Of a stretch of DNA of 64,000 bases, positions 43,406 through 54,050 are shown piece by piece. The notes beneath the pieces are model-generated. The model worked only from the letters and a program-made list of their open reading frames with translations, had not been told where the DNA came from and made no database searches. Made by a program: the position numbers and the translations under genes. Every line of letters starts with the position of its first letter. Positions within the stretch are counted from its first letter, which is position 1. The stretch comes from Patiria pectinifera (taxonomy: Eukaryota > Echinodermata > Asteroidea > Valvatida > Asterinidae), in the NCBI GenBank assembly GCA_029964075.1, contig CM057129.1, positions 24,543,430 to 24,607,429 of the forward strand, written 5' to 3'.

Positions 43406-44040
43406 AACTATTTATTACTTGAATAATAAATATCTCAGGGGAATTTCGCCGTGGATGTTTCGTTAGTGGAGCTCATTAAACAATCGTTTTCTATGTCAAG
43501 TCGCGTCATTTACCCCGTTCGGCTCTTGTTTGTCTCTTTGATTGTTTGCTTGTTCGTTTGTTTGTTTGGGTTTCTTTTGGGGGTATAATTTCTTAATTTG
43601 AGGGGGGTTTGGAGTTTTGTTCAAAATACACCTTGTTTTTGCACTCGGGTTGTAAAAACACACGTTCAATTTTTTTGAAATAAACAGTCTGGTTTAAAGT
43701 GCTTTCGATTTGTTAAAACACATGTTTGATCTTTTAAAAATGCACGTTCGCGTTTCAAAAAATATATTTCCTTTTCAAAATATGCGTTTTTAATCTTTAA
43801 CTCTAATTCTGCTTCGTAGTTTTGGGCTTTAGTCGTCACTCCAGTCATATTGTTTCCTTTCAAAAGTTCTTCAAATGCATGTGCTCTCAGAGGATTCTCT
43901 AGATTATAATTTTGGGGAAGCTGGATGAATGTACACCTTTAATAGAACGGCATATACAGTTGCACTGAAAACCGTCATGAAGCTACGGTCCGATTATTAA
44001 ACTTGGCAGAATCTCACTTGGGAAGGTGGCTTCGGTTACA
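43406..44040. other. Continuation of the unit 2 repeat block
   Basis: Matches 13476-14109 of unit 1 closely and includes the right arm of the composite element (to 43818) with its degenerate array. No gene. Confidence 0.5.
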
Positions 44041-44658
44041 GCCCGATAGTCCGAAGGTTCGATAGTCCGAAGGGCCCATTATTCCGAAAATAGAATACGG
44101 TTAATTAATCCGAAGGTTCGATAGTCCGAATAGACGATAGGGTTCGATAGTCCGAATAGACAATAAGGTTTAATACTCATAGTCCGAATAGATGATAAGG
44201 TTCGATAGTCCGAATGGGCAATACGGTAGGGTTCGATAGCCCGAATTGACAATAAGGTTCGATAGTCCGAATGGGCAATACGTTTCGTCAGTCTGACACT
44301 TCGGACTATCGGACCTTATTGTCGATTTGGACTAACGGACCTTATAGTCTTTTCGGACTATCGAACCTTGTTGTCAAGTCGGAATAATAAACCTTCGGAC
44401 TACTGAACCTTGTTTTCTTTTCGGACTATTTAACCTTCGGACCAATTAACCTTATTCTAAATTCAGACTACTGAACCTTCGGACAAATGAACCTTCGGGT
44501 TAATGAACCTTCTGACTATTGCATCATATGTTCGGATTAACGAACCTTATTTCATTTTCGTACTTACGAACCCCCTCTTATGGAAATTGTGTGCATTCGG
44601 ACTATCGAACCTTCTGACTAAAGAACCTCCGGACTATAGGACCTTCGGACTATCGGGC
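44041..44658. repeat. Head-to-head TTCGATAGTCCGAA array, unit 2 copy
   Basis: Copy of 14110-14727 with the same length (618 bp), the same unit order and only a few substitutions (for example TTCTGACTATT here against TTCCGACTATT). Confidence 0.75.
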
Positions 44659-44771
44659 GGCCCCCCGGTGGCTTCAGGCGCTTCCATACGCGCATGTGTA
44701 AAAGCTAGCCGCAGCCAAGTAAATTCAGACGCGGCTATAATTGTGTATGATGCAGTCGAGTCTATCACAAG

Positions 44772-45270
44772 CAGGGTGACCGTAAGGTAATGCCCAAATT
44801 CTGCTAAATGTGCTTCAAAAATCTGATTTATCACAAATCTGCCGAATTCCCCAGAATCACTCGAAATACACTATAAACACTTAAAATCACATGCAGATGT
44901 TGTAGTATTGTCTTAATTAAGGTTTAAATTACATTATAAACAATTCATAGTCACATAAAGATGTTATGAAATTGCATAAAACGCGGTAATTGTGCCGCGA
45001 CGAATTTAGTCCCGGTTCTAAGTGAAGCTAAGCACCTACACCAGGCAACCTGTCCATTATGCAAGTGTTTTTTTGAAAAGATGGAAGCTTTTTTAAACAA
45101 ATGTACCATGTTTTTCAAATTTGCTATGTATTTTTGTGAAAATAACCATTTTGAAGAATTCTGTCAGAAATCTGCCAAAAAAATCCATTCTGTCAAATTT
45201 TCTGTCAAACTTGATTTTTACGAAACATTCGGCCAAATTTAGCCGAAATTCGGCTAAAACTGTCACCCTG
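44772..45270. mobile_element. hAT-like MITE, unit 2 copy
   Basis: Copy of 14841-15339 with target duplication ATCACAAG at 44764-44771 and 45271-45278. Confidence 0.87.
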
Positions 45271-45790
45271 ATCACAAGTCCATTCACAAGCCTTCAGTCA
45301 AAAGTAAAGTGGATGAACAATACCAAAGAAATGCCTTTGTCAAAGCTCATTTTGAATTAGGACTGGAGGACTTGTGATGGACTTGCAGGGACTTGCAGGG
45401 ACTTGTGAGTGGAATCGACTCCTTCCCTTATATGATACGGCAAACAATGATGGAGGTGCACCCCCACAGTGGTCTCTTCGGAAACTCAATCACGCTGGTA
45501 AAATGTATTTATACAGGCCACTTTATAAAACATTTTCTTTTAATTTTACCTTATGGAGAATTCCACCACAACTATTTACAGGTTGTCCCGGTGATGGTTG
45601 CTATGACTATACAGAGTTACTTGAAGGACTGATCCAGTTTTCCAGTCGGCAGCTGGTGGATAGGAGGAACGATACAAAACAGCCTCAGCAAGTGTCGCAA
45701 TCCTTCACTCAGCGAGCACGGGGGTTGAAATGAATTCAGGTTTGAGCCCGATCAGTGATTATAAACTGGTAGAGTGGTACATGTGTATAA
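45271..45790. other. Intergenic stretch, unit 2 copy of 15340-15859
   Basis: Near identical to unit 1. The 119-codon plus-strand frame (45374-45733) is again open but remains unassigned. Confidence 0.35.
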
Positions 45791-46409
45791 TATGGTGGCC
45801 CTGAAGGGACATCGCATATCGCAAACGTGTGCGCATACGTATGCGATGTCGCGAAATTTATCGCGAATGTGTGCGCACACGTATGCGATGTCGCAAAATT
45901 TATCGCGAATATGTGCGCACACGTATGCGATGTCGCGAAATTTATCGCGAATATATGCGCACACGTATGCGAAGTCGTGAAATTAATCGCGAATATATGC
46001 GCACACGTATGCGAAGTCGTGAAATTAATCGCGAATATGTGCGCACACGTATGCGATGTCGTGAAACAATTCGCGAATATGTGCGCACACGTATGCGAAT
46101 TTGTTTGCAATGTCGTGAATTTTATTGCATACCTTGTCGCATACCTTTCAGTAAAATTAATAATGAACTGGGGAGTTGTAGCAGCTAGTCTGGAATCTAG
46201 ACGTACTGTTAGATATAAATAGGGTCTGACTAATAAACCTTCGCGCGCACGCTGTTCCTCGTGCAATCGTTACTACTAGTACTGTCGAGCGCAAGTTTGA
46301 AACTTGCGCGCGCAAATTTCAAAGTTGCGCAAGTAGCGATAAATTTTGCGACATCGCATACGTATGCGCACACGTTTGCGATATGCGATGTCCCTTCAGG
46401 GCCACCATA
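45791..46409. mobile_element. MITE with 42-bp array, unit 2 copy
   Basis: Copy of 15860-16478, flanked by GTATAA at 45785-45790 and 46410-46415. The number of 42-bp units is the same; one visible difference is AATTAATAATG here against AATTCCTAATG. Confidence 0.8.
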
Positions 46410-47330
46410 GTATAACCATTTCCCTTCTGAAAACCTTGTGGTCTGATCAATTATGTTTTGAGGGGAAATCCCCACAGTCACCCTTTATATTATCTCCAAA
46501 ATTTCTTGGCGTCTCTTATTTTATGTCGGATCTTTCATACTGAGTAACTTTATGAAGAAAACGGGCAAAGAACAACATTGGCGAGGAATCAAACTTCCGC
46601 CATTGTTTCCGCTAAATGCGGATGTGCTAGAGTTTGGGGCGTCGAAAAAAACAATACACATGTGTTGATTGGATGTCTGTACAATGTAGTGTCAACAGTT
46701 TTGAGGTGCCCGCAAAGGCCTGACACAACAACCAGCCTGAGAGCACATCTCGTGATCTCAAGGATATCGAGTCGGCTCACCGACATGGACTCAGACTTGT
46801 CACAGATATCCTTGCTCTATTCCCAATCAGATTGACTGCGTCAAAGAACTCGTTGGTTTTTCCCTCCAATCAATGGACACTTAACGCATATTTTCATTTG
46901 TTTTACATCAGGGAATAATAGTGAGATGGGGCAGTTTATAAACGTTTTTCTTTGGACATTCTTTTTCCTTGAAATGAGGGTTGTATAGTCACGGTTTAAT
47001 CCACGTTTTTATTGACTTTCTGTGGTTTCTTGTTAAAAGAATTGGTCAAAGTTTATTCATCAATTTTTTTTTCAACATTTGTTAAGCGATTGCGACCCCG
47101 TGATAATTTCTCGCGAGTCATTAGCATAAAAAGTCCCCCACACTTTCTTTTGAAAACGGAGACCGTTTGGCTTTAAAAACGTTGGAATTGTGTAAATGTA
47201 GCCAAGGACCAACTCCCTGGTTTTTGGGCTTCCATCTGAGGGCAGGCTTGATAAAATTACGGATTGAAAATGGGTCCTATTTGCCTGTGAAAGAGGAAGG
47301 ATGCCACTTGTAAAATGGCTAAATGCAGGC
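46410..47330. other. Non-coding block, unit 2 copy of 16479-17399
   Basis: Near identical to unit 1. Nothing coding is recognised. Confidence 0.45.
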
Positions 47331-48053
47331 TAGTCTGGTTCCCAGACCAAAAGATTCCGACTATTCCTGATGAATCTTAGGTCAGGTAGCCTCCGGTAAT
47401 ACAATGTATTACAATTTACATCACGTGACTAAAACGGGAGGAATTCCTCCTTTTTCCGAAACTGTCCGAAGTTTGCCGAATTCATTTCGTCGACAATCGG
47501 ATAGTGTCCGAGTATTTCCGAGTATAATATAGGTTTTATTAACTGCTAATTGCTTATTAAAAACTTTAAAAAAAAACTAGTTGATAATTAATATCCATTG
47601 CTTTTATTTAGAAAACTAGAAATTCAACGACGATTTTGCACTCGGATCGTATACGAGGGGCGAACTTTTTGCTGCGTCATGCACTAGTTTGAATTTGACG
47701 ACCGTTACCGGCATTTTCCAAAACGCGGCGTGGTCTCAATTCGGCTCCTCCTGCTAACGGTGCTGTTTGGGTGTCCAACTTTAAAGATTCCAGGTTAAAA
47801 ATAGTCAATGTTTTTTACAGAAGTATTAAACTGTATATCATCACAGTGTGATATATGAAGCAAGTGATTTCTTTTAAAAAAAATTATTGGAACATTAAAA
47901 GCTTTATGTGATAAAGCGAAATCGGAAACGAAGTCGAGCTTTGAAAAAGGGCCGTCAATGTCGTCATGTTTATTAATAGCCACGGAGGCTGCCTGACCTA
48001 CAATTTAGACGTGTAGACGTCGGAGGAAATTGTCAGGTCGGGGAACCAGACTA
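47331..48053. mobile_element. MITE with TAGTCTGGTTCCC ends, unit 2 copy
   Basis: Copy of 17400-18123, one base shorter, flanked by ATGCAGGC on both sides. Confidence 0.72.
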
Positions 48054-48840
48054 CATGCAGGCTTGGGAGCCATCACTTTTCGGGGGGGGGGGAGATTTTA
48101 TTTGGGTGTGAATATTTAAAAATGTAATTGGCTAATGTACCTAAAATTGAAAAGAAATGAAAAGATGAAAGACAAGACAATTATTTAAGTTTTGTTTGAG
48201 AAACCCCAGTGATGTTGGCTTGCATGTTATTTGGCCCTGAACTTTGTTGATTTACACTGTTTTCAATGGGGCTTGAATTAGTACAGCGGAACCTGTAGCG
48301 CTCTTGCATAATTGATTTTTTATGTGCTCTCACAAACGTCTTGGTCATTTCGTAGCAATGGGGGCGTGGCCATTTTATGTAAATAGGACCTTCTGTATAA
48401 ATTCGAACAAAACGGCAGTTTCGCTCGTACCCCCGCCCTGCAAACAGGACGCTGGGATACTCTGATGAATTCACGCTCTGATTGGTTGGATTTTGCGTGA
48501 CCTGTGACCTGCGTGTCATCACGGTCATGACTCTGCAAGGTTTGAAACGGCCGTTAAGACTGATTCATTACTCTTTTATTCCAGTTTAGAGATTTTTTTT
48601 TCGTTGAAAAGCGTAATAATGTAGGAAATTCTGTAAAACTTATCTGTGTTGTAAATTTACAATTCCCGTCACTTGCTCAGGCTCCGTTTCGAATCACGAA
48701 CGGTCGGATTGCATTATGCGACGCTCAACATTTTGTCCACATGGTCCGCAATGAAACATAAATCACATCCGGTATGGAACATGTGCATTTATATGGGAAG
48801 TTATACATTGGTCATAGGGCACTTCCTTCACAAGATTCTG
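48054..48840. repeat. CTGCAAACAGGACG element family, unit 2 copy
   Basis: Counterpart of 18124-18944. It carries a 20-bp insertion-type difference (ATTTTATGTAAATAGGACC near 48372) and lacks the long C tract. It ends where a MITE inserted. Confidence 0.55.
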
Positions 48841-48848
48841 TGAAGCTC

Positions 48849-49332
48849 CAACCTCGTCCCCAGGGTGTCGAGCAGTACGCGCCCACCACTACCCGCTCTC
48901 TCACCCTGGTATTGGATCATTTGCATGTGCAAGATTTTTGCACACGTATGTAAATGAGGAACAGTCTGGTGCCTGGATATGCGTTACACATTAGCGTTTG
49001 TTTTTGTATGCGGTGTCGGGGGTAAAAACAGAGTCAATTCGTAGCAGCGCGAGCACGGCATGAGTTACGAAAACACGATTTTTGAAATCAAACTGTTACG
49101 ATCTCATCAAGACAATATGCAGTATCATATTTCATATTAATATGAGCAAATTGGAAAGGAAATTAGTATTTTCGAGAAGGCGTGGACGAATGATCGCGAA
49201 AACACGTACTGCACGTTGTGATTATATAGCACCAAGTACACGATAACAATCCATTACTAGCCAATTGCGGTATCCAATTTTCCTATCCAGGGTTTACTAT
49301 TGGAAACGCGGTTGGAAATAAAGTAAGCACTG
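48849..49332. mobile_element. Second copy of the 9-bp-duplication MITE, right end truncated
   Basis: It matches 846-1347 closely. The left end CAACCTCGTCCCCAG is complete, but the right end stops at AGCACTGG, lacking the last dozen bases. Even so, GTGAAGCTC flanks it exactly (48840-48848, 49333-49341). Unit 1 has no such element at the matching place (18944). Confidence 0.8.
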
Positions 49333-49341
49333 GTGAAGCTC

Positions 49342-49704
49342 ATCAGAGTATCCCAGCGTCCTGTTTGCAGGGCGGGGGGTACGAGCGAAAACGGCAGTTA
49401 TCCCATTTAGTGCCGCTGTAGTCGCGCCCTCGCGATCGCTGATTGGTTCCCTAGGAAGCGATATGATGTTGGGTCACCGCAGTAGCGGCGTACGTCTACA
49501 ACCGTCGGGATTGAACCATTTCTCGATCGCTGATTGGTTCCCTAGAAAGGCGATGATGCTGGATCACCGCACGTAAGCGTATAGCCCGTATGTTTACAAC
49601 CGTTGGGTGAGCCATTGAAGCATTTCTCGATCGCTGATTGGTTCCCTAGGAAAGCCTAGGGAGAAAATAAAGAAAAAGTTAAACCGCTGATACGAAATGG
49701 CCAA
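49342..49704. repeat. Inserted segment with an approximately 100-bp tandem repeat
   Basis: It starts with an inverted copy of 48411-48466 (TCCCAGCGTCCTGTTTGCAG). Then GATCGCTGATTGGTTCCCTA occurs at 49434, 49525 and 49629 with related sequence between (TTTACAACCGTTGGG and variants). The whole segment, together with the MITE before it, is absent from unit 1. Confidence 0.65.
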
Positions 49705-50723
49705 GACGTTAGTGCGTCTAATTGTTTGCCATTAGAGGGCGCACTATGCATGCCATGCACCGTCCACTATCGATCACTAACCTCTTGGGCCAAGACTAGG
49801 CGGTTTCGGGGCGCAACAGTGAGTAATAGGCCGGGCAGTTTCGGGCTCTGACCATACCCTACTTGTGGGGTGATGTTCCTTTCAGAACACCTCACCCCAC
49901 TATTTTAACAATAGGATAACATCACCTCAGAAGAGAAACTTTAGATAAGGGATAAAAGGAACACAATGCTATCCACACGATTCCGTCTGGCTGGGGTGTC
50001 CGCGCAACATGGACTATTGGTTCACATTGTGGAATGTGATACATAGGTGCTGACGGTATGAGCAGCGCACAAGATTCGACCAGGGAGGATCAAGCAACGA
50101 CGTTTGGGTCAAACTTCTGTGGAACCCGGGTGCATCAAATTTCAAGGGGGCACCAAATACAGCATAACAGTGCAGTTTTTTAGATTCAAGAATTCAGATG
50201 GGTAGAGGAACGGATATTTCCAGGTCGGGGGGCTGTGCCCTTTATAGTTACGCTACCGGGGAGAAGGGAGAACAATCACAATAAACTCACACGAATCAGA
50301 CTGAACATTTTGTACGCTGTACATGTACATTTATGTTACGATGATTAAACCGACCTTAAACTTTCTATAAAAAAAAAATTCCCCCATTAGACGTACATTC
50401 TAAATCATTAATATTCAATACAAAGGGCTTAAGATAATTTTCGGTTAACCTACCAAAATAAAATCACTCCAATCGTGTGCTTTGATTGGTTTCATAAAAC
50501 TGACAGAAAAAGACTAATGTCAAGATATCGTTGATTAAAAAAAAACGACTTCAAATTATTTCAGTTTATACTCGCAGGGGATTTTTTAACCTGCGGAATA
50601 TATTTCTCTAGAGTCTTAAGAAAACTTTACTCAGTAGGCCTTTCAGGAGGAGGAGTCAGTTGAGACTGAGAGTTTGTCTCGTCCTAACGCTCCTGGTGCT
50701 ACAAAAAACACAGGGGAATCATT
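49705..50723. other. Conserved 3' flank of receptor B2
   Basis: Near identical to 18949-20095 next to B1, apart from a deletion of about 120 bp at 50018 that removes the part around 19258-19372. No gene. Confidence 0.55.
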
Positions 50724-51905
50724 TTATCTAGATCTGAACTTACGGAGGCATCCAGAAGGTTCAGGGATCATGTGGTACCGGCACAGCAACATGTGACGGA
50801 ACACCTCCTTGAAGTGTGGGTGTTTGGCCCCGTAGATGATCGGGTTGACAGCGCTGTTGAAGATGATGATCATCCCGGTCCAAGGAATGACCGGGTCGCT
50901 GGGTGGTATCATGATGGTGATGGCGAAGGGAGCCAGGCAAGCAACGAAGGCACAGACCACGTAGAACAGGTTCTTGGTGATTTCCACCTGTCGCTTACTG
51001 AAGCTGGCCGGTGGGTTCCTGGGGAGTCGCTTGGTGCTGGCGGTAGCGGAGTTTGATGTCTCGGCTAGCTCCACACCTTTACCCGACATCTTTCTCATAT
51101 GGCCGGTGATGTGGCGATAGATCTTGAAGTAGCACACGAAGAGGATGATCAACGGGATGGGATACACGAGGACAGAGCCGAGCAAGCTGAAGAGGCCGGT
51201 ATTCTTATGGGAAGTGTCTTGGGTGCAAGTCTTGTACTTCTCGGAGTAGCCCCACTTGCCGATACCAAACAGGGGGAAACAACTCACCAGAGCTGGGTAC
51301 CCCCACGTGAAGACCAGCATGGCCGCAATCTTCTTCGGAGTGTAGATATATCTGTAAGTCTTAGCAGATTTCGTGATGAGGACGAACCGATTGATGGCTA
51401 TCAGAGCAAGGTTTATGATGCTGCATGCCAGGCTGGTGTAGAACAGACCAGCCATCACTGAGCACACGATCAGCGGTAAGGGCCAGCCATTCATACTAAA
51501 CAACGACAACGCTATGAACGGAGCAGTGCTGCATGTCACCGAGTCAGCCAAGGCCAAGTTGACGACAAAAGCATTGGTGCGGGTTTGGAGTTTCCTTGAC
51601 AGAATGACAGCCAGGATGACCATGAAGTTCCCAGCGAAGCCAACGACTGCCACGAGGCAGTAGACGCAGCCGATGATGATCCGCTGTACGGGGTCTTCAA
51701 AGCGCCAGTTGCTACCGTCACCTTGTGTCGTGGTCTCCATCATTGCTGTAGTTGTCATGTTCGAATTGACACTGACACTAGTTGCGTCAAGTGTATCAGA
51801 TGTCGTGAAATCAGATGACAGAAAATATGACATGGTGCTAACGACTGTCATGTTTTTTGGTACCATTGTCGTGGCCATTTCGCTTGTCACAGTGAACGTA
51901 TTCAT
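50724..51905 (-). CDS. Rhodopsin-type GPCR B2 (393 aa), intact and intronless
   Basis: This B-type receptor is the unit 2 counterpart of B1. It has seven predicted helices, with GN in TM1, NLALAD in TM2 (Ala where the others have Val), NRF at the end of TM3, CLAP in TM6 and NPIIY in TM7. The N-terminus starts MNTFTV and keeps NMT sites. Although the DNA on both sides is near identical between the units, B2 differs from B1 at many sites in TM2-TM5 and loop 2 (for example CTQDTSHKNTGL against CGQDNSHETSDL), where it often agrees with receptor C. This patchwork points to gene conversion. Membrane location and G-protein coupling are inferred from the family; the ligand is unknown. Confidence 0.9.
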   Translation of the reverse strand: MNTFTVTSEMATTMVPKNMTVVSTMSYFLSSDFTTSDTLDATSVSVNSNMTTTAMMETTTQGDGSNWRFEDPVQRIIIGCVYCLVAVVGFAGNFMVILAVILSRKLQTRTNAFVVNLALADSVTCSTAPFIALSLFSMNGWPLPLIVCSVMAGLFYTSLACSIINLALIAINRFVLITKSAKTYRYIYTPKKIAAMLVFTWGYPALVSCFPLFGIGKWGYSEKYKTCTQDTSHKNTGLFSLLGSVLVYPIPLIILFVCYFKIYRHITGHMRKMSGKGVELAETSNSATASTKRLPRNPPASFSKRQVEITKNLFYVVCAFVACLAPFAITIMIPPSDPVIPWTGMIIIFNSAVNPIIYGAKHPHFKEVFRHMLLCRYHMIPEPSGCLRKFRSR

Positions 51906-52942
51906 CTCTTGATGGTGAGATCAGGGGATGCTGCTTCAGTGACTGTTCGTAGTTGATTGTCGGTGATTCAGAGCAACCGTCCCGTATTTCAGCAACTACC
52001 CTGTCAAAAGCAGCAAGTGAAACCAAACGTTTAATTCGGAAATGAAACGTTTCCAAGTGCTCTACCTTTTGCTTTTAGCCAGTGAAAATTTCAAGGGGAA
52101 ATCCCCAAAGTCAACCCTTTTTAATATTAATTATTACCACACAAATTTCTTGACGTCTCTTATTGTAAGTTATTGACCTGTTGCTGAGTAACATTATGAG
52201 GAAAATTAGCAATAAAGGAACAAGATGTGGCGAGGATAATACACTAGAACTTCCGCCGTGGTTTCCGCTAGAAATGCGGATGTGCTAGATTTTGGGGGGT
52301 CGAGTGTCAGAAAACAATGCAAATGATCGGATTGAATTTCTGAACAATGTGGTGCCAAGTCTTTAGGAAATTATATGAGATCCATTGTTTGTGGTGCCAG
52401 CAAGGCGGCAAAGGCCTCACACAACCACCAGTACAGGGGCGGCACATCTCGAGGATAGAGACGGCGCACCGATGGACAGAGTCTTGTCACAGATATCCTT
52501 GGTCCATTCCCAATTAGATGAGGCTGCGCCAAAGATCTCGGGGGTCTTTTTCTGCCACATCAATGGACACTAAACGTTCATTTTTATATTTTTAAATAAG
52601 GGAATAACAGTGTGGTGGGGCAGTTTTAAATGTTTTTCTTTGGTCATTGTTTTCTCTTGAAATGAGGGTTTTATATTCTTGGTTTATTCCCCGTTTTCAA
52701 TTGACTTTCTGTGGATTCTGAGTAAAAGAATTGGTCAAAGTTTAGTCATCCATTTATGATTGGTTTACATGAAATTGTGGTGTTTATTTTTTTTTTTATA
52801 TTTTGGTAAAGTTTGCGAAGTATGCAAAGCAAAATCCAAATATTTCCATCTCTGTTCTTGAACTATATCCCCTGATGCTTAGCCCTCACTTGTTTCTGAA
52901 ATCAAATCTAGTGGGTTGACCGAGTTTCCCAAACGTGTCAAT
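51906..52942. other. 5' flank of B2 and a repeated non-coding block
   Basis: The first 160 bp are the receptor 5' flank. From about 52085 to 52760 it matches 16510-17120 and 46440-47050 (GGGGAAATCCCCAAAGTCAA, CTTCCGCCGTGGTTTCCGC). The join lies close to CTTTTAGCCAGTGAAAATTT. No gene. Confidence 0.5.
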
Positions 52943-54050
52943 GGAATACTTTTGAGACGTTGGTGGCAGCAAACACCAGAGGTGGCAGCAAGTCATTTTT
53001 TGCAAGTCCAAGTCAAGTCACAAGTCATTGTTTGCAAGTCCAAGTCAAGTCACAAGTCATTAGGTCCAGTCACAAGTCAAGTCACAAGTCATAAGGTCCA
53101 GTCACAAGTCAAGTCACAAGTCATTTGGTCTAAAAACAAGTCAAGTCACAAGTATCTTTGTCCACGAACACGTCAAGTTGCACATTATTTTGTCCAGCTG
53201 TAATAAGCTAACAGAACGTGGCGTCAACTTACGAGTTATTTTGAACATGCCTCCTTAATTCCCCTTTTTTCAATGTGTTGCAATTACTATTCTTGTAGTT
53301 TATCACATACAAAAGTATTCCTTTGTATACTTTAATAAATTTACTTTACATTGTAGAAATAAATGTTGAGATGACCGTGAAAAAAAAGACTTCCTCACTC
53401 GATTACATGTAGTATACTAACACTTTATTGTTCAATTTTCATGTATACTAAACGCCTACCAATGGGTTAGGCTATCCGGTATTTTACATGCAATTGACAA
53501 AGGCCTGCTTTCTTTTCATGAAAGGTTCCTTTCAAAGTTTGTTCAACCAATACATTAAGCAAGAGACAATTGGTCATTGAAAACTGTAGTTTGTTGTGAC
53601 AGTCTTATTGAAAACTTTTGAAACTAGTGGGAACTATTCATTTTACTGGATTCAGTCACTGAGGTCTTTTTTCTGGAATGAAAAACCTTATTAAAAGTAT
53701 AATAGCTTAATAAAAGTGTATTGGGTCGCTCGAGTAGCGTCTGACTTGGGTTGGTAACAAGTCATTTTTTGCAATCCCAAGTCAAGTCACAAGTCATTGT
53801 TTGCAAGTCCAAGTCAAGTCACAAGTCAAAGCTGGTATTTACAAGTCAAGTCACAAGTCACAATAATAGCGACTCGAGTCCGACTCGAGTCCAAGTCACA
53901 TGACTCGAGTCAGCAACTCTGGCAAACACACTGGTCCTTTTCCATTGTTTGCGTCATGTTGAGCATGCGCGCTTTAGCTTAAACATGACGTAAACAATTG
54001 AAAAGGACCGGTGTGTTTGCTGCCACCAACGTCTGAAAAGTCTCCCATTC
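52943..54050. mobile_element. Palindromic MITE interrupted by a second element
   Basis: GACGTTGGTGGCAGCAAACA on the left (52957) and its reverse complement on the right (54013-54032) are the ends; the inner parts TGGTCCTTTTCCATTGTTTG and CAATTGAAAAGGACCGGTG also pair. Without the nested element the outer one would be only about 150 bp and nearly a perfect hairpin. Exact limits and target duplication are unclear. Confidence 0.65.
52977..53921. mobile_element. hAT-like non-autonomous element nested in a palindromic MITE
   Basis: The 945-bp element has ends CAGAGGTGGCAGC and GTCAGCAACTCTG and a perfect 8-bp duplication GCAAACAC (52969-52976, 53922-53929). Subterminal arrays of CAAGTCAAGTCACAAGTC lie at 52991-53190 and 53758-53870, followed by ACTCGAGTC units. 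The interior is AT-rich and non-coding. Ends and array type resemble the element in Gypsy pol (35877-36888), so they may share a transposase. Confidence 0.85.

Larger units (their letters stand above)
27113..43818. mobile_element. Composite inverted-repeat element, unit 2 copy, carrying two retroelement insertions
   Basis: The ends TACGAAGCAGAATTGG (27113) and CTAATTCTGCTTCGTA (43803-43818) match the unit 1 element at 8225-13887. Inside are the same arrays and the 22-bp-array MITE, but the D1-D2 segment and most of one MITE are missing, and a Gypsy element plus a Penelope-like element (30997-43405) are inserted. Confidence 0.6.
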
